A stretch of DNA of 22,760 bases, taken from contig CAYNDL010000013.1 of NCBI GenBank assembly GCA_964396115.1, positions 1-22,760 on the forward strand, in the 5' to 3' direction. Shown piece after piece: positions 1 to 7,312 of the stretch; within the stretch, counting starts at the first letter, position 1, and each line of letters starts with the position of its first letter. The notes under the pieces were generated by a model. The model was not told the origin of the DNA, ran no database searches, and worked only from the letters and a program-made list of their open reading frames with translations. The DNA comes from CAYNDL01 sp964396115 (lineage in GTDB: Bacteria > Patescibacteriota > Andersenbacteria > UBA10190 > CAIZMI01). A program made the translations under genes and the position numbers.

Positions 1-658
1 GATTGTGGTGACTGGGGGGCCGCAATTCGATAAAGTTGTGTGGATCCGAGAGCGGTGGAATGAATTGCGGCGCGACATCCGGAAACCGAACGACCGGCGG
101 CGGAGGTTTCTAATTGTGGGAGGATTGGATGGAACAGCGGAAATGATGGCCATCCTTTTCCCCAATCTTTTGAAGGACGATGTGGTGACGCTGCGCACTC
201 ACCCGCGGGCCACGGAATTGGACCGGTACCTAACGGCTGCTATGCTGCCGGTTTACAACAACAATCATGTCATGATGGAGACTCATCCTGTACTTTTCTC
301 CGCCGGCGTTGAATCCTTGCTTCCCGCTGTCGACTTTGTTCTTTCCGGTTACTCTACCGTAGCGCACTTCGCCATTGCCCTTGGTATACCGGGGGTGATC
401 TATATCGGAACGCCGGCGATCAGGGCGAATCTGTGGGAGGAAAAGCAACTACGGGTTCCGGTTGAAGCAGACATGGGAGCGGCTTGGTACGTGACGGATT
501 CCAGGTCGCTCGCGATGGTGTTAAGCGATATTGAGCAAGCGTCGTCGGATAAGTACCTCACGCTGCTCAAGCAGCAGAAAATTATCGCAAACCACTGTGA
601 CGGCCAGGCATCGCAGCGCGTAGCGAACGTTCTGCGAAAAATGCTCGAGGTCTCATAA
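1..658 (+). CDS. GT-B-like polysaccharide biosynthesis protein, C-terminal part (5' end outside window)
   Basis: The frame is already open at base 2 and the in-frame GTGs at 5 and 8 lie inside a conserved-looking stretch (VVTGGPQFDKV), so the true start is upstream and about the last 218 codons are visible. The sequence alternates strands and helices like the second Rossmann domain of a GT-B fold: a strand FLIVGG near residue 36, THPRAT near 85, and a donor-site-like segment GYSTVAHFAIALGIPGVIY near 115-133. This resembles CDP-glycerol glycerophosphotransferase-like or other surface-carbohydrate enzymes; the exact family and substrate are not recognisable. No membrane spans, so probably cytoplasmic. 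It is GC-richer than most of the window (36, 25 and 35 GC bases in three sampled 60-base lines). It is followed by an intrinsic terminator, so it belongs to a separate upstream transcription unit. Confidence 0.7.
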   Translation, partial: IVVTGGPQFDKVVWIRERWNELRRDIRKPNDRRRRFLIVGGLDGTAEMMAILFPNLLKDDVVTLRTHPRATELDRYLTAAMLPVYNNNHVMMETHPVLFSAGVESLLPAVDFVLSGYSTVAHFAIALGIPGVIYIGTPAIRANLWEEKQLRVPVEADMGAAWYVTDSRSLAMVLSDIEQASSDKYLTLLKQQKIIANHCDGQASQRVANVLRKMLEVS

Positions 659-668
659 GATAACGACC

Positions 669-700
669 ACTCGGCGGGTAACCGCCGAGTTTTAAATTTG
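669..700 (+). terminator. Rho-independent terminator after the first gene
   Basis: A perfect 9-bp stem (ACTCGGCGG at 669-677 pairing with CCGCCGAGT at 682-690) encloses a GTAA tetraloop of GNRA type and runs into TTTTAAATTTG. It lies 11 bp after the stop codon of the upstream gene. It is the only convincing intrinsic terminator in the window and separates the upstream unit from gdhA. Confidence 0.9.
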
Positions 701-726
701 TTTCTTTTGCATAAAAGGCGTATACA
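698..726 (+). promoter_or_regulatory. Sigma70-type promoter of gdhA giving a probable leaderless mRNA
   Basis: TTGTTT (698-703) and TATACA (721-726) are separated by exactly 17 bp. Transcription would start about 7 nt after the -10 box, which is the A of the gdhA ATG at 733. There is no purine-rich ribosome-binding site in the six T-rich bases between the -10 box and the ATG. The -35 overlaps the T-tail of the preceding terminator. Confidence 0.65.
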
Positions 727-732
727 TTTTTT

Positions 733-2001
733 ATGGAAAATAAAACAAATAACGGTACTTCTCCGCTAGCTTCTTTCAGGACGGTCCTGCAAAGTGTCGG
801 AGAAAAAATGAATTTAAGGAAAGATGTGGCGGAAATACTAAGCTATCCCCAACGGATTATAGAAGTGTATATACCGGTTGAAATGGATAATGGGAAAGTG
901 CGGATTTTTCGCGGTTATCGCGTACAGCACCAAAATGCCCGCGGGCCATACAAGGGCGGTATTCGTTTCCATCCTGAAGTCAATGAGGATGAAGTTCAAG
1001 CACTTGCAGCTTGGATGACAATGAAAACGGCGGTGGTGGATATTCCTTTTGGTGGATCGAAGGGTGGGGTTGCTGTGAACCCAATGGAGCTTTCTGATCG
1101 CGAGCTCCAGAAACTAACAAGAGCATTCGTGCAGTCACTTGGTGATGCCATTGGTCCCACCACTGATATTCCGGCACCCGATGTGAATACTAATTCGCAG
1201 ATAATGGCTTGGGCAGTTGATGAATACAAAAGGTTACACCGGGAGAGTGGGCACGAGAACGCCAGCTTTACTGGTAAACCGCTCTCAGTTGGTGGAAGTT
1301 TGGGCAGAGAAGAAGCCACGGGATTTGGCGCTGTTCAGGGCTTTGGAAACGTGGGTTCGTATTTCGCTCGTTTTGCTAGTGAAGCAGGGATGCATGTTGT
1401 GGCTATCTCTGACTCACGTGGCGGTGTTTTTAACCCGCATGGACATAATGTCGAGAAACTTTACGAAACCCAGGATAGAGCCGGTCACCTAGATCAAAAT
1501 GTGTGCTATCCGCGGATTGGGGTTGCAGAGGCCGGCGAGCAAACTGTTTCATGTTCACCACTTTCCAACGAGGAACTGTTGGAGTTGGACGTGGACGTAC
1601 TTGTTCCTGCTGCCATTGAAAACCAAATAACCGGCAAAAACGTTAATAATATAAAAGCCAAGGTTGTTCTTGAGTTGGCTAATGGACCGACAACTCCTGA
1701 AGCTGACAAAATATTGGCTGAAAAAGGAATAGATTTAATTCCTGATATTTTAGCAAACGCGGGCGGCGTCACTGTCAGCTATTTTGAGTGGGTACAGAAC
1801 TTGGAAAATTTATACTGGGACAAAAACGAGGTTAACAGCCGTCTAAAGCAGAAGATTGATAACGCGTGTGAAAACGTTTTTTCGTTGGCGGAAAAACAAA
1901 AAGTAACGTACAGAGAAGCTGCATATCAAGTAGCTCTAGCGCGAGTTGAGGAATCCCTTGTATTACGTGGCTGGGTTCCCGCAGAAATGAAGGGTAATTA
2001 A
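733..2001 (+). CDS. gdhA: Glutamate dehydrogenase with an internal deletion in the dinucleotide-binding domain
   Basis: A 422-aa member of the Glu/Leu/Phe/Val dehydrogenase family, which interconverts glutamate with 2-oxoglutarate plus ammonia using NAD(P). Substrate-domain motifs are intact: GPYKGGIRFHP (near 71-81), MTMKTA, GGSKGG with its lysine, PAPDVNTN with the catalytic aspartate, and NAGGVTVSYFEW near the C-terminus. The odd part is residues 191-208, GREEATGFGAVQGFGNVG. In known family members about 21-22 residues (a helix and the start of the first Rossmann strand) lie between the EATG.G motif and the QGFGNVG motif; here they are joined directly, in frame. The enzyme may therefore be impaired in coenzyme binding, or the gap may be an assembly error. 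ATG 733 is chosen because a 17-bp-spaced promoter sits just before it. The convergent glycosyltransferase gene ends 4 bp away. No functional link to the glycan genes is evident. Confidence 0.9.
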   Translation: MENKTNNGTSPLASFRTVLQSVGEKMNLRKDVAEILSYPQRIIEVYIPVEMDNGKVRIFRGYRVQHQNARGPYKGGIRFHPEVNEDEVQALAAWMTMKTAVVDIPFGGSKGGVAVNPMELSDRELQKLTRAFVQSLGDAIGPTTDIPAPDVNTNSQIMAWAVDEYKRLHRESGHENASFTGKPLSVGGSLGREEATGFGAVQGFGNVGSYFARFASEAGMHVVAISDSRGGVFNPHGHNVEKLYETQDRAGHLDQNVCYPRIGVAEAGEQTVSCSPLSNEELLELDVDVLVPAAIENQITGKNVNNIKAKVVLELANGPTTPEADKILAEKGIDLIPDILANAGGVTVSYFEWVQNLENLYWDKNEVNSRLKQKIDNACENVFSLAEKQKVTYREAAYQVALARVEESLVLRGWVPAEMKGN

Positions 2002-2005
2002 TTAC

Positions 2006-2749
2006 TCAATTTCCAAGCGAAACCGTCTGCTTTTCGGTGATAAATTTCTTTTTGCCGAGCCTGATTTTCCAAACTAGCCACAGTGCCTCCCAAATAATGC
2101 CTTTGCTTATTTTGGATTTTCCTATCCTCCTATCAATAAATACAATAGGAACCTCAGTAATCTTCTTTGTGATCATTGAAGCCCTGGAGTTCATTTCTAT
2201 TTGGAATCCATATCCATCGGCCCGAACGGTGTCGAGTCCAATCTTTTGGAGTAACTCAGCCCGCCAGGCCTTATAACCCCCTGTTAAGTCACTAATCGGG
2301 ACACCCGTGACGAGACGGGCGTAGTAATTTGCAGTTTGGCTTAAGATCCTTCGGTTTGCTGCCCAATCAGACACTTTCCCTCCTTGCATATAACGAGAAC
2401 CGATGACGAGGTCACTATTCTGTAATTTGTGAAGGAAACGTGGAACATCGTTTGGATCATGAGAGAAGTCCGCGTCCATTTGGATGACTGCCTCTGCTCC
2501 TCTACGGATCGCCTCTTTGAAGCCGTCTATGTAAGCACGGCCGAGGCCTTCTTTATTCTTTCTTGTGAGAAGGGATATTTTACTATTTTTTTTGCTATAG
2601 TCGGAAACAATCTTCCCGGTTCCGTCAGGGGAGGAGTCATCAACAACAAGTACTGTAAGTTCGGGGATCTGCAAGTTCATCAGTGCGTCCAGCATTGGTC
2701 CGATATTATCCTTTTCGTTGTACGTTGGTATGACTACTGTAGTTTTCAT
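2006..2749 (-). CDS. DPM1-like GT2 polyprenyl-phosphate mannose/hexose synthase
   Basis: This 247-aa protein is a GT2 (GT-A fold) enzyme of the dolichol-phosphate-mannose-synthase type, which transfers a sugar from a nucleotide sugar to a polyprenyl phosphate on the inner membrane face. Visible motifs: VIPTYNE (6-12), VVDDSSPDGT (35-44), the metal-binding MDAD (91-94), GSRY (117-120), DLTGGYKAW (154-162) and DRRIGKSKIS (206-215), which matches the DPM1 signature DR..G.SK. There is no C-terminal membrane anchor, as in short bacterial Ppm1/DPM1 proteins. Its ATG overlaps the stop of the upstream gene by one base (TAATG), so it is the last gene of the minus-strand operon. It probably supplies lipid-linked sugar to the GT-C enzymes nearby. 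The sugar (mannose, glucose or another hexose) cannot be told from sequence alone. Confidence 0.9.
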   Translation of the reverse strand: MKTTVVIPTYNEKDNIGPMLDALMNLQIPELTVLVVDDSSPDGTGKIVSDYSKKNSKISLLTRKNKEGLGRAYIDGFKEAIRRGAEAVIQMDADFSHDPNDVPRFLHKLQNSDLVIGSRYMQGGKVSDWAANRRILSQTANYYARLVTGVPISDLTGGYKAWRAELLQKIGLDTVRADGYGFQIEMNSRASMITKKITEVPIVFIDRRIGKSKISKGIIWEALWLVWKIRLGKKKFITEKQTVSLGN

Positions 2750-3867
2750 TAAATTATATTTCTATTATTAAGAGCGGTTTTCGCTGCCGCAAAAACTGTT
2801 TCGACTGGAATTGTGGCAACGCAGCTTTTATCACTTTGTCTGCCTGGGTGCTGCCAATCCTTGAACTTTGCTGTCTTTGCTTCCAGTGTATTCAAATTCT
2901 TACACGGTTTTTGTCTTTTGAGGAAGCAGGGTTCGTTGCATGTTGGTCCCTCAATTGTTATGTGATGTTTGTTCGAGTCTTTAATGTACGGATTAAGAAA
3001 ATATGCTGGTGCTGCGCGGTGCAGAGGTTGTGCTCCAAAAAGGCAAATTGTTTGCAAACCTGCGGCTGCCGCAAAATGCATTGGACCACTCATGACTCCA
3101 ATTCCAATGTCACAAGAACCGGCGAAGGCTATGTTTTCCCGAAGCGTTAATTTTCTGCCGCCGAAATCCTTGGGGTATTTGGCACCGAACCAAATCGGTT
3201 TAATCCCTAGTTCGCTCAAGAACAAATTTTCAAGTTCAGAGGTTTTCTGGGGGTCCCAGCCGCGCATCGAAGTGCCATTAAGGCTTTCAAGTAATACAAC
3301 ACGTGGAGAAGGGAACTGTTCGGCTACAGCTTTGCCTACTTGCCAATCCTCCTTCGACCCGTAGAAGGGGTAATTTCCGAAATTTTCACCATGCAACCCA
3401 ATACTATCGAAAACTTTTTTTACGGGATTATCGAACAAAGAGAGACCGAAATCAACCTCCGCTACTAAATCGTATTCTCCCTTAACATTCTCATAATGTT
3501 TTCTATTCCATGTAGGAAAGGACCGGCCCTCTTCTGTGCAGATGTTTCCTTCCAGGGATAGGTTATGGTCGTCCCAGTGGACTAGTTGGTCGATATGCGG
3601 ATTTTCCTTCATCAAGGAAATACAAAAGCCATCCTGGTTTCTTTCTCCCCAATAACCGCGGCTATTTTTGTAACCCCAGGCAGCAACTAGGGTTATGTTA
3701 GCTTTTGGATATTTACTGGCCAACAACTCCAATAATGGTCCCACTAAGAAGATGTGGTCACCCATGTTTCCAACATGTTTAATCAAAATCCTTTTGGGAT
3801 TTTTTATGTCCATCGGAATGGTGGACTTATTTTGCTTTTTCGACCAAAATATCATTTTCCCAAACAT
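2749..3867 (-). CDS. Heptosyltransferase-like glycosyltransferase (GT9 family, GT-B fold)
   Basis: The 372-aa protein shows both signatures of the GT9/ADP-heptose:LPS-heptosyltransferase family: the N-terminal acceptor-domain motif GNMGDHIFLVGPLLELL (33-49) and the C-terminal donor-site motif SGPMHFAAAAGL (260-271) followed by ICLFG. A C-terminal cysteine pattern (C.EPC, KPC, SC) is also seen in many GT9 proteins. No membrane span, so it acts in the cytoplasm. The start is uncertain. ATG 3867 overlaps the upstream gene by 41 nt; ATG 3855 and ATG 3813 are alternatives, the last placing the start just after the upstream stop and 11 residues before the conserved ILIKHVG strand. A true LPS heptose substrate is unlikely if the host is a CPR bacterium; the family also contains transferases for other sugars. 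Confidence 0.85.
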   Translation of the reverse strand: MFGKMIFWSKKQNKSTIPMDIKNPKRILIKHVGNMGDHIFLVGPLLELLASKYPKANITLVAAWGYKNSRGYWGERNQDGFCISLMKENPHIDQLVHWDDHNLSLEGNICTEEGRSFPTWNRKHYENVKGEYDLVAEVDFGLSLFDNPVKKVFDSIGLHGENFGNYPFYGSKEDWQVGKAVAEQFPSPRVVLLESLNGTSMRGWDPQKTSELENLFLSELGIKPIWFGAKYPKDFGGRKLTLRENIAFAGSCDIGIGVMSGPMHFAAAAGLQTICLFGAQPLHRAAPAYFLNPYIKDSNKHHITIEGPTCNEPCFLKRQKPCKNLNTLEAKTAKFKDWQHPGRQSDKSCVATIPVETVFAAAKTALNNRNII

Positions 3868-4996
3868 ATTCGGGAAATTCAGTTAATCGATTTTCCTTGA
3901 TGAAGGTAACGAGCCTGCTAAAGCGCTCGACAGTATTTGCAAAATTGTATGACTGAACCCGGTGTCGGGCTTTTTCTGTGACCATGTCATAGAACGACTC
4001 ATCGCCTAGCAGTCGCTGTGCGAGATTCACGGCCGTGTTGAAGTCTTCAACATCACGCACAAGGAGGTCGGGGAATAGTTCCTGTTGGCCATCACTGGGA
4101 CCACCGATTGATGGTGTACCAATCGCTGCGCAGTCAGCTTGAACTCTTCCGCGTGTCCACCACTGATCCATGTTGATGACAATTTTTACGCTTGCAAGGT
4201 AGGGTAAGTATTCTCGCCAGGGCTTGAACGGGACACTTTCAAAGATAGTGTCTTTGAGGAGCTGTAAGTTTAATTCCGAGTCGGGGGTTTCTGTTACGTG
4301 GATGCGAAAATTTTTGTGCTTTCTTTGAATTTCTTTTGCAGCTAGATGGCCAGCCATTATATCTGGGCGTGATGTTTCTCCGGCGATGAATATTATAGGT
4401 TCCTTGTCTTGGGGACTGTGCCGGAACTGCACTGCATATTCAGCAGGATATGGTTGCGGTAGGTATACGACTGGTGTGGAGGTCAGTGATTGTTGGTACT
4501 GTACCGTTGCCCTAACGATAGATAGCACAGCGTGGCAGCTGTCATAGAAATTGCGCAGATAGGTCAACTGATTGCCATCATTTCTCCAACGATCACGAAG
4601 TTGTCCGAAAGGCTGTGTTGGCACACCCACCACAACAACGCCTGGTAATTCTTTGCGAATCCTCTTCACAAAATCTGCCATCTCTCGCCCTCGATGCCAA
4701 TCGTAGACGGCCAAGATGGTATCAAAGTTCTTGAAGTATTTGATGGAATAGTTCCCCCAACTGCCCAAGAGTCGCCAATGTAGTCTCTGGTAAATTCCTC
4801 CCAGTACGTTTCCGTCTAATTGCCCCAGGATTGCTCCTGTTAGCGGTACGTGCTGCCCCTGAAAAGCCGTTGTATATGAGCCGAAAGATGTTGGGTCGAT
4901 TTCGGTAAGCGGATCACCCAAATAATTAGGATGCTCTTCTGAGGGAATCCAAACCCTTCTTGTTTTCGTCGTGTATTCTACGCAAGCAAATTTCAT
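3827..4996 (-). CDS. GT-B glycosyltransferase (GT4-like)
   Basis: A 389-aa soluble protein with two Rossmann-like halves. The N-terminal half includes a strand-loop FDTILAVYDWHRG (about 91-103) and VVVVGVPTQPFG. The C-terminal half begins near IIFIAGETSRPDI and ends with a donor-site region VPFKPWREYLPYL, then INMDQWWTRGRVQADCAAIGTPSI..., like the (E/D)...A..G.P segment of GT4-type enzymes. The precise family is not recognisable. The ATG overlaps the TGA of the MurJ-like gene (ATGA), which argues for translational coupling and confirms the start. Sampled lines are about 47-57% GC, higher than the adjoining membrane-protein genes. It probably adds a sugar to a lipid-linked intermediate on the cytoplasmic side. 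Confidence 0.75.
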   Translation of the reverse strand: MKFACVEYTTKTRRVWIPSEEHPNYLGDPLTEIDPTSFGSYTTAFQGQHVPLTGAILGQLDGNVLGGIYQRLHWRLLGSWGNYSIKYFKNFDTILAVYDWHRGREMADFVKRIRKELPGVVVVGVPTQPFGQLRDRWRNDGNQLTYLRNFYDSCHAVLSIVRATVQYQQSLTSTPVVYLPQPYPAEYAVQFRHSPQDKEPIIFIAGETSRPDIMAGHLAAKEIQRKHKNFRIHVTETPDSELNLQLLKDTIFESVPFKPWREYLPYLASVKIVINMDQWWTRGRVQADCAAIGTPSIGGPSDGQQELFPDLLVRDVEDFNTAVNLAQRLLGDESFYDMVTEKARHRVQSYNFANTVERFSRLVTFIKENRLTEFPEYVWENDILVEKAK

Positions 4997-6585
4997 GATG
5001 TTTTCTTCTTAATTGCATAATACATTATTTCTTTCATTGTATTGAGTTCTGGAACCCTGAGCGTAAAGGCTGTCGCAAGATAGGCTGTTAGACCCAATAA
5101 AGCAGTGCACGCTATCGTGAAGAGGTCTCCAAATAGACCCGGAAAATATTCGGTGGTTACCTGACGAGCCGCATAAGAGCCAACAAAAAGAGTAACTCCG
5201 CAAATAAATATTTTGATCAAGCTCAAGTCGGCAAATATTTTCCAAAGCGTGGGTATGCGCTTAGTTAAGGCAATTGCATATAGTGTAACCAAAATAAAAG
5301 GAGAGATAGCAGAACCCATTGCTAGTCCTTTTATTCCAAAACGCGGGCCCAAAAAAGCAAAAAGGCCGATCGACAGTATTTGCGTCGCTATAGTAACAAT
5401 AACGGAGACGCGGGTTACTTTCATTGCTAAAGCCAAGTGACCGAGCAGTGAACTTAAACCATTTGCGAGCAAGCCAAAGAGTAAAATACCCAGGACGGCG
5501 GATGTCATTCCTGCATCTTCAGCCGTGAAGGATCCACGCTGATACAAAACACGAACAACGTTTGTCCGTAAGAGAATAATTCCAATTGTGAGTGGAATGC
5601 CGAAAAAGATCATGATGCGAAAAGCTTGCTTCGTAGTCTTTACAATCTCTTCTTGGATTCCAGATGCAACTGCACGGGAGAAAGCCGGGAAAGAAACAGT
5701 CACAATATTTGTTAGGAAAAGCGAGTTGGTCATCTGCGATAGCTTGTCACCGAATTTAATTGCAGAGAGGGACCCTTCCGGAAAATGAGAAACGATTATG
5801 CGGTAAACAACTCCAGCCGCTTGAGCGGCCAAGATAGACAAAATAAACGGGGACACTAACACGAAGACGCGTCGAAGATCTGGGTCTGTTAAGGAAAGAA
5901 TGGGACGATACTTGAAGCCTACACCTTTGAGTGCATAAAGAACGATTGCAAGTTGAATCGTTCCGCCAATTAATGTGCCAAAACCGAGGGTGTATATGCC
6001 GAAGCGGTTTGCTAAGGTGATTACTAGAACAAATGAAATAAGGGGGGAAACAAGGCGGCAAAATGCAGGAACTCCAAAAACGTGAAGTGAATTGAGAATG
6101 GAGGCAGCCAGGTCCATTAGCATAGTAAAGAAGAAGGCGGGCAACATTAACCTCAGGAGGAAAACGGTAATAACGTGTGTTTCGGTACTAAAACCTGGTG
6201 CAATGAAATAAACGATTTGATCTGTAAAGATTTCCAGTACGGTTAAAACAATCACGAATGCCAAGGCAGAGACATGAAACAAGTTGTTACCCAGTCTCCA
6301 GGCTCGTTCTTGTTGATTGCCCTGAAGGTATTCAACAAATATTGGAAGGAATACAGAAGTGATTGATCCGCCCAGGAGGATTTTTGCCAGCAACTCCGAA
6401 GTTCCTTGTGCCATGAAGTAGGCATCTGTGCCCGAACCCGCACCAAACTTGTAGGCAATGGACAATTGCAGCAAAAAACCCGCAATGAGAGCGGCAAATG
6501 TCGATAAGCCAATTGCGCTGCCAGCCCGCGCCGCCTTAAAAAGTGGGGGAGGTGACTTTTTCTGCTCCGTTGTAACCGATTCCAT
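4993..6585 (-). CDS. MurJ/MviN-family lipid-linked oligosaccharide flippase
   Basis: This 530-aa polytopic protein is about the usual size of MurJ/MviN (MOP superfamily) and has roughly 14 hydrophobic segments. The N-terminal signature AYKFGAGSGTDAYFMA (about 44-59), followed by a helix ending SVFLPIFVEY, is the typical MurJ pattern (FG.s..tDAff.A ... fiPvf.e). MurJ flips lipid II for peptidoglycan; relatives flip other polyprenyl-pyrophosphate glycans. Its place between GT2 and GT-B genes suggests it moves a surface-glycan precursor rather than, or as well as, lipid II, so I give no gene symbol. A 58-bp gap separates it from the upstream GT2 gene; the downstream gene overlaps by ATGA. No convincing separate promoter was found in that gap. 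Confidence 0.85.
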   Translation of the reverse strand: MESVTTEQKKSPPPLFKAARAGSAIGLSTFAALIAGFLLQLSIAYKFGAGSGTDAYFMAQGTSELLAKILLGGSITSVFLPIFVEYLQGNQQERAWRLGNNLFHVSALAFVIVLTVLEIFTDQIVYFIAPGFSTETHVITVFLLRLMLPAFFFTMLMDLAASILNSLHVFGVPAFCRLVSPLISFVLVITLANRFGIYTLGFGTLIGGTIQLAIVLYALKGVGFKYRPILSLTDPDLRRVFVLVSPFILSILAAQAAGVVYRIIVSHFPEGSLSAIKFGDKLSQMTNSLFLTNIVTVSFPAFSRAVASGIQEEIVKTTKQAFRIMIFFGIPLTIGIILLRTNVVRVLYQRGSFTAEDAGMTSAVLGILLFGLLANGLSSLLGHLALAMKVTRVSVIVTIATQILSIGLFAFLGPRFGIKGLAMGSAISPFILVTLYAIALTKRIPTLWKIFADLSLIKIFICGVTLFVGSYAARQVTTEYFPGLFGDLFTIACTALLGLTAYLATAFTLRVPELNTMKEIMYYAIKKKTS

Positions 6586-6643
6586 AATTAACTGTTCTAG
6601 CGTCAGAATAGCTTATTTTAGTCATTTAGAACAGGCTTGTTTT

Positions 6644-7312
6644 CTAACAGGAAAAGCGAAGTTTTATTAAATATAAGAGATTTTGTAAGCCGTCCCTAAA
6701 TGGCAAGAGCTTGCTCGGCCCGACTCTTTCTTTGTAGTTGATCCGTTCTTCACCGAATTTGTATCCCTGAAGAATTGTTTTTATCTTGATTTCTTCCGAA
6801 AAAGCCATGCCGTTCTCCTTTGGCTTAACTGAATCCAAAATGGAACGTTTAAAAATCCACATTCCAGATTGGGTGTCTTTTATCTTAAAGCCAAATAACA
6901 TACGGGACGCCGTTGTCAGTAAAAAATTTCCAGTCCTTCGCGTGAAGTTCATAGATCCGCTCATTAGTGGGAAGCGGCAGGCAGACAAAAAATCAAGATT
7001 GTTGTTAATGAGATGTTCAATCAGTCTTGCCAACTCTTCGGGCGGGTATTGTCCGTCTCCGTCCATTGTTGCGATTATTTCGCCGCTTACGGCCGACAAC
7101 CCTGCTTTATATGCGCTTCCATAACCCGGAACTCTTTCTGTGACTACTTTTGCACCATGCGATTTTGCAACTTCGGCGGTTTGATCCGTTGAATTGTTGT
7201 CGATGACGATGACCTCATCAATTTCTTTCGGAATAAAAGGCAGAAGCTTGCGGAGCCCCGATTCTTCGTTGTGGCAGGGAATGACTAGACTTACTGTTTT
7301 TTCCTTGATCAT
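6644..7312 (-). CDS. GT2 polyprenyl-phosphate-sugar synthase (DPG/DPM synthase-like)
   Basis: A 222-aa GT-A-fold protein of the dolichyl-phosphate-glucose/mannose synthase group. Motifs: VIPCHNEESG (10-19), VIDNNSTDQT (36-45), metal-binding MDGDGQ (83-88), KDTQSGMWIF (145-154) and a late RVGPSKL (196-202) equivalent to the R.G.SKl element. There are no obvious membrane anchors, so it is the short form. The ATG overlaps the stop of the upstream GT-C gene by one base (TAATG), pairing a donor-making enzyme directly with a donor-using membrane transferase. It is distinct in sequence from the other two GT2 proteins in this window, which suggests a different sugar or carrier. Confidence 0.88.
   Translation of the reverse strand: MIKEKTVSLVIPCHNEESGLRKLLPFIPKEIDEVIVIDNNSTDQTAEVAKSHGAKVVTERVPGYGSAYKAGLSAVSGEIIATMDGDGQYPPEELARLIEHLINNNLDFLSACRFPLMSGSMNFTRRTGNFLLTTASRMLFGFKIKDTQSGMWIFKRSILDSVKPKENGMAFSEEIKIKTILQGYKFGEERINYKERVGPSKLLPFRDGLQNLLYLIKLRFSC

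Noticed and set aside
996..1319. 107-aa minus-strand open frame inside gdhA
   Set aside because: It is the antisense shadow of a clearly coding frame, has low-complexity Ser/Pro content and no start context or family resemblance.
1217..1492. Possible frameshift in gdhA suggested by the short motif spacing
   Set aside because: The frame is continuous from 733 to 2001 with conserved residues on both sides of the junction, so an in-frame deletion fits and a frameshift does not.
2747..2758. Minus-strand TATAAT just before ATG 2749
   Set aside because: It is only 3 bp from the ATG, so a transcript from it would begin inside the coding sequence. Probably chance in an AT-rich gene end.
2969..3364. 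131-aa plus-strand open frame inside the GT9-like gene
   Set aside because: Opposite strand of a well-supported coding region with both GT9 motifs; the translated product has no recognisable domain.
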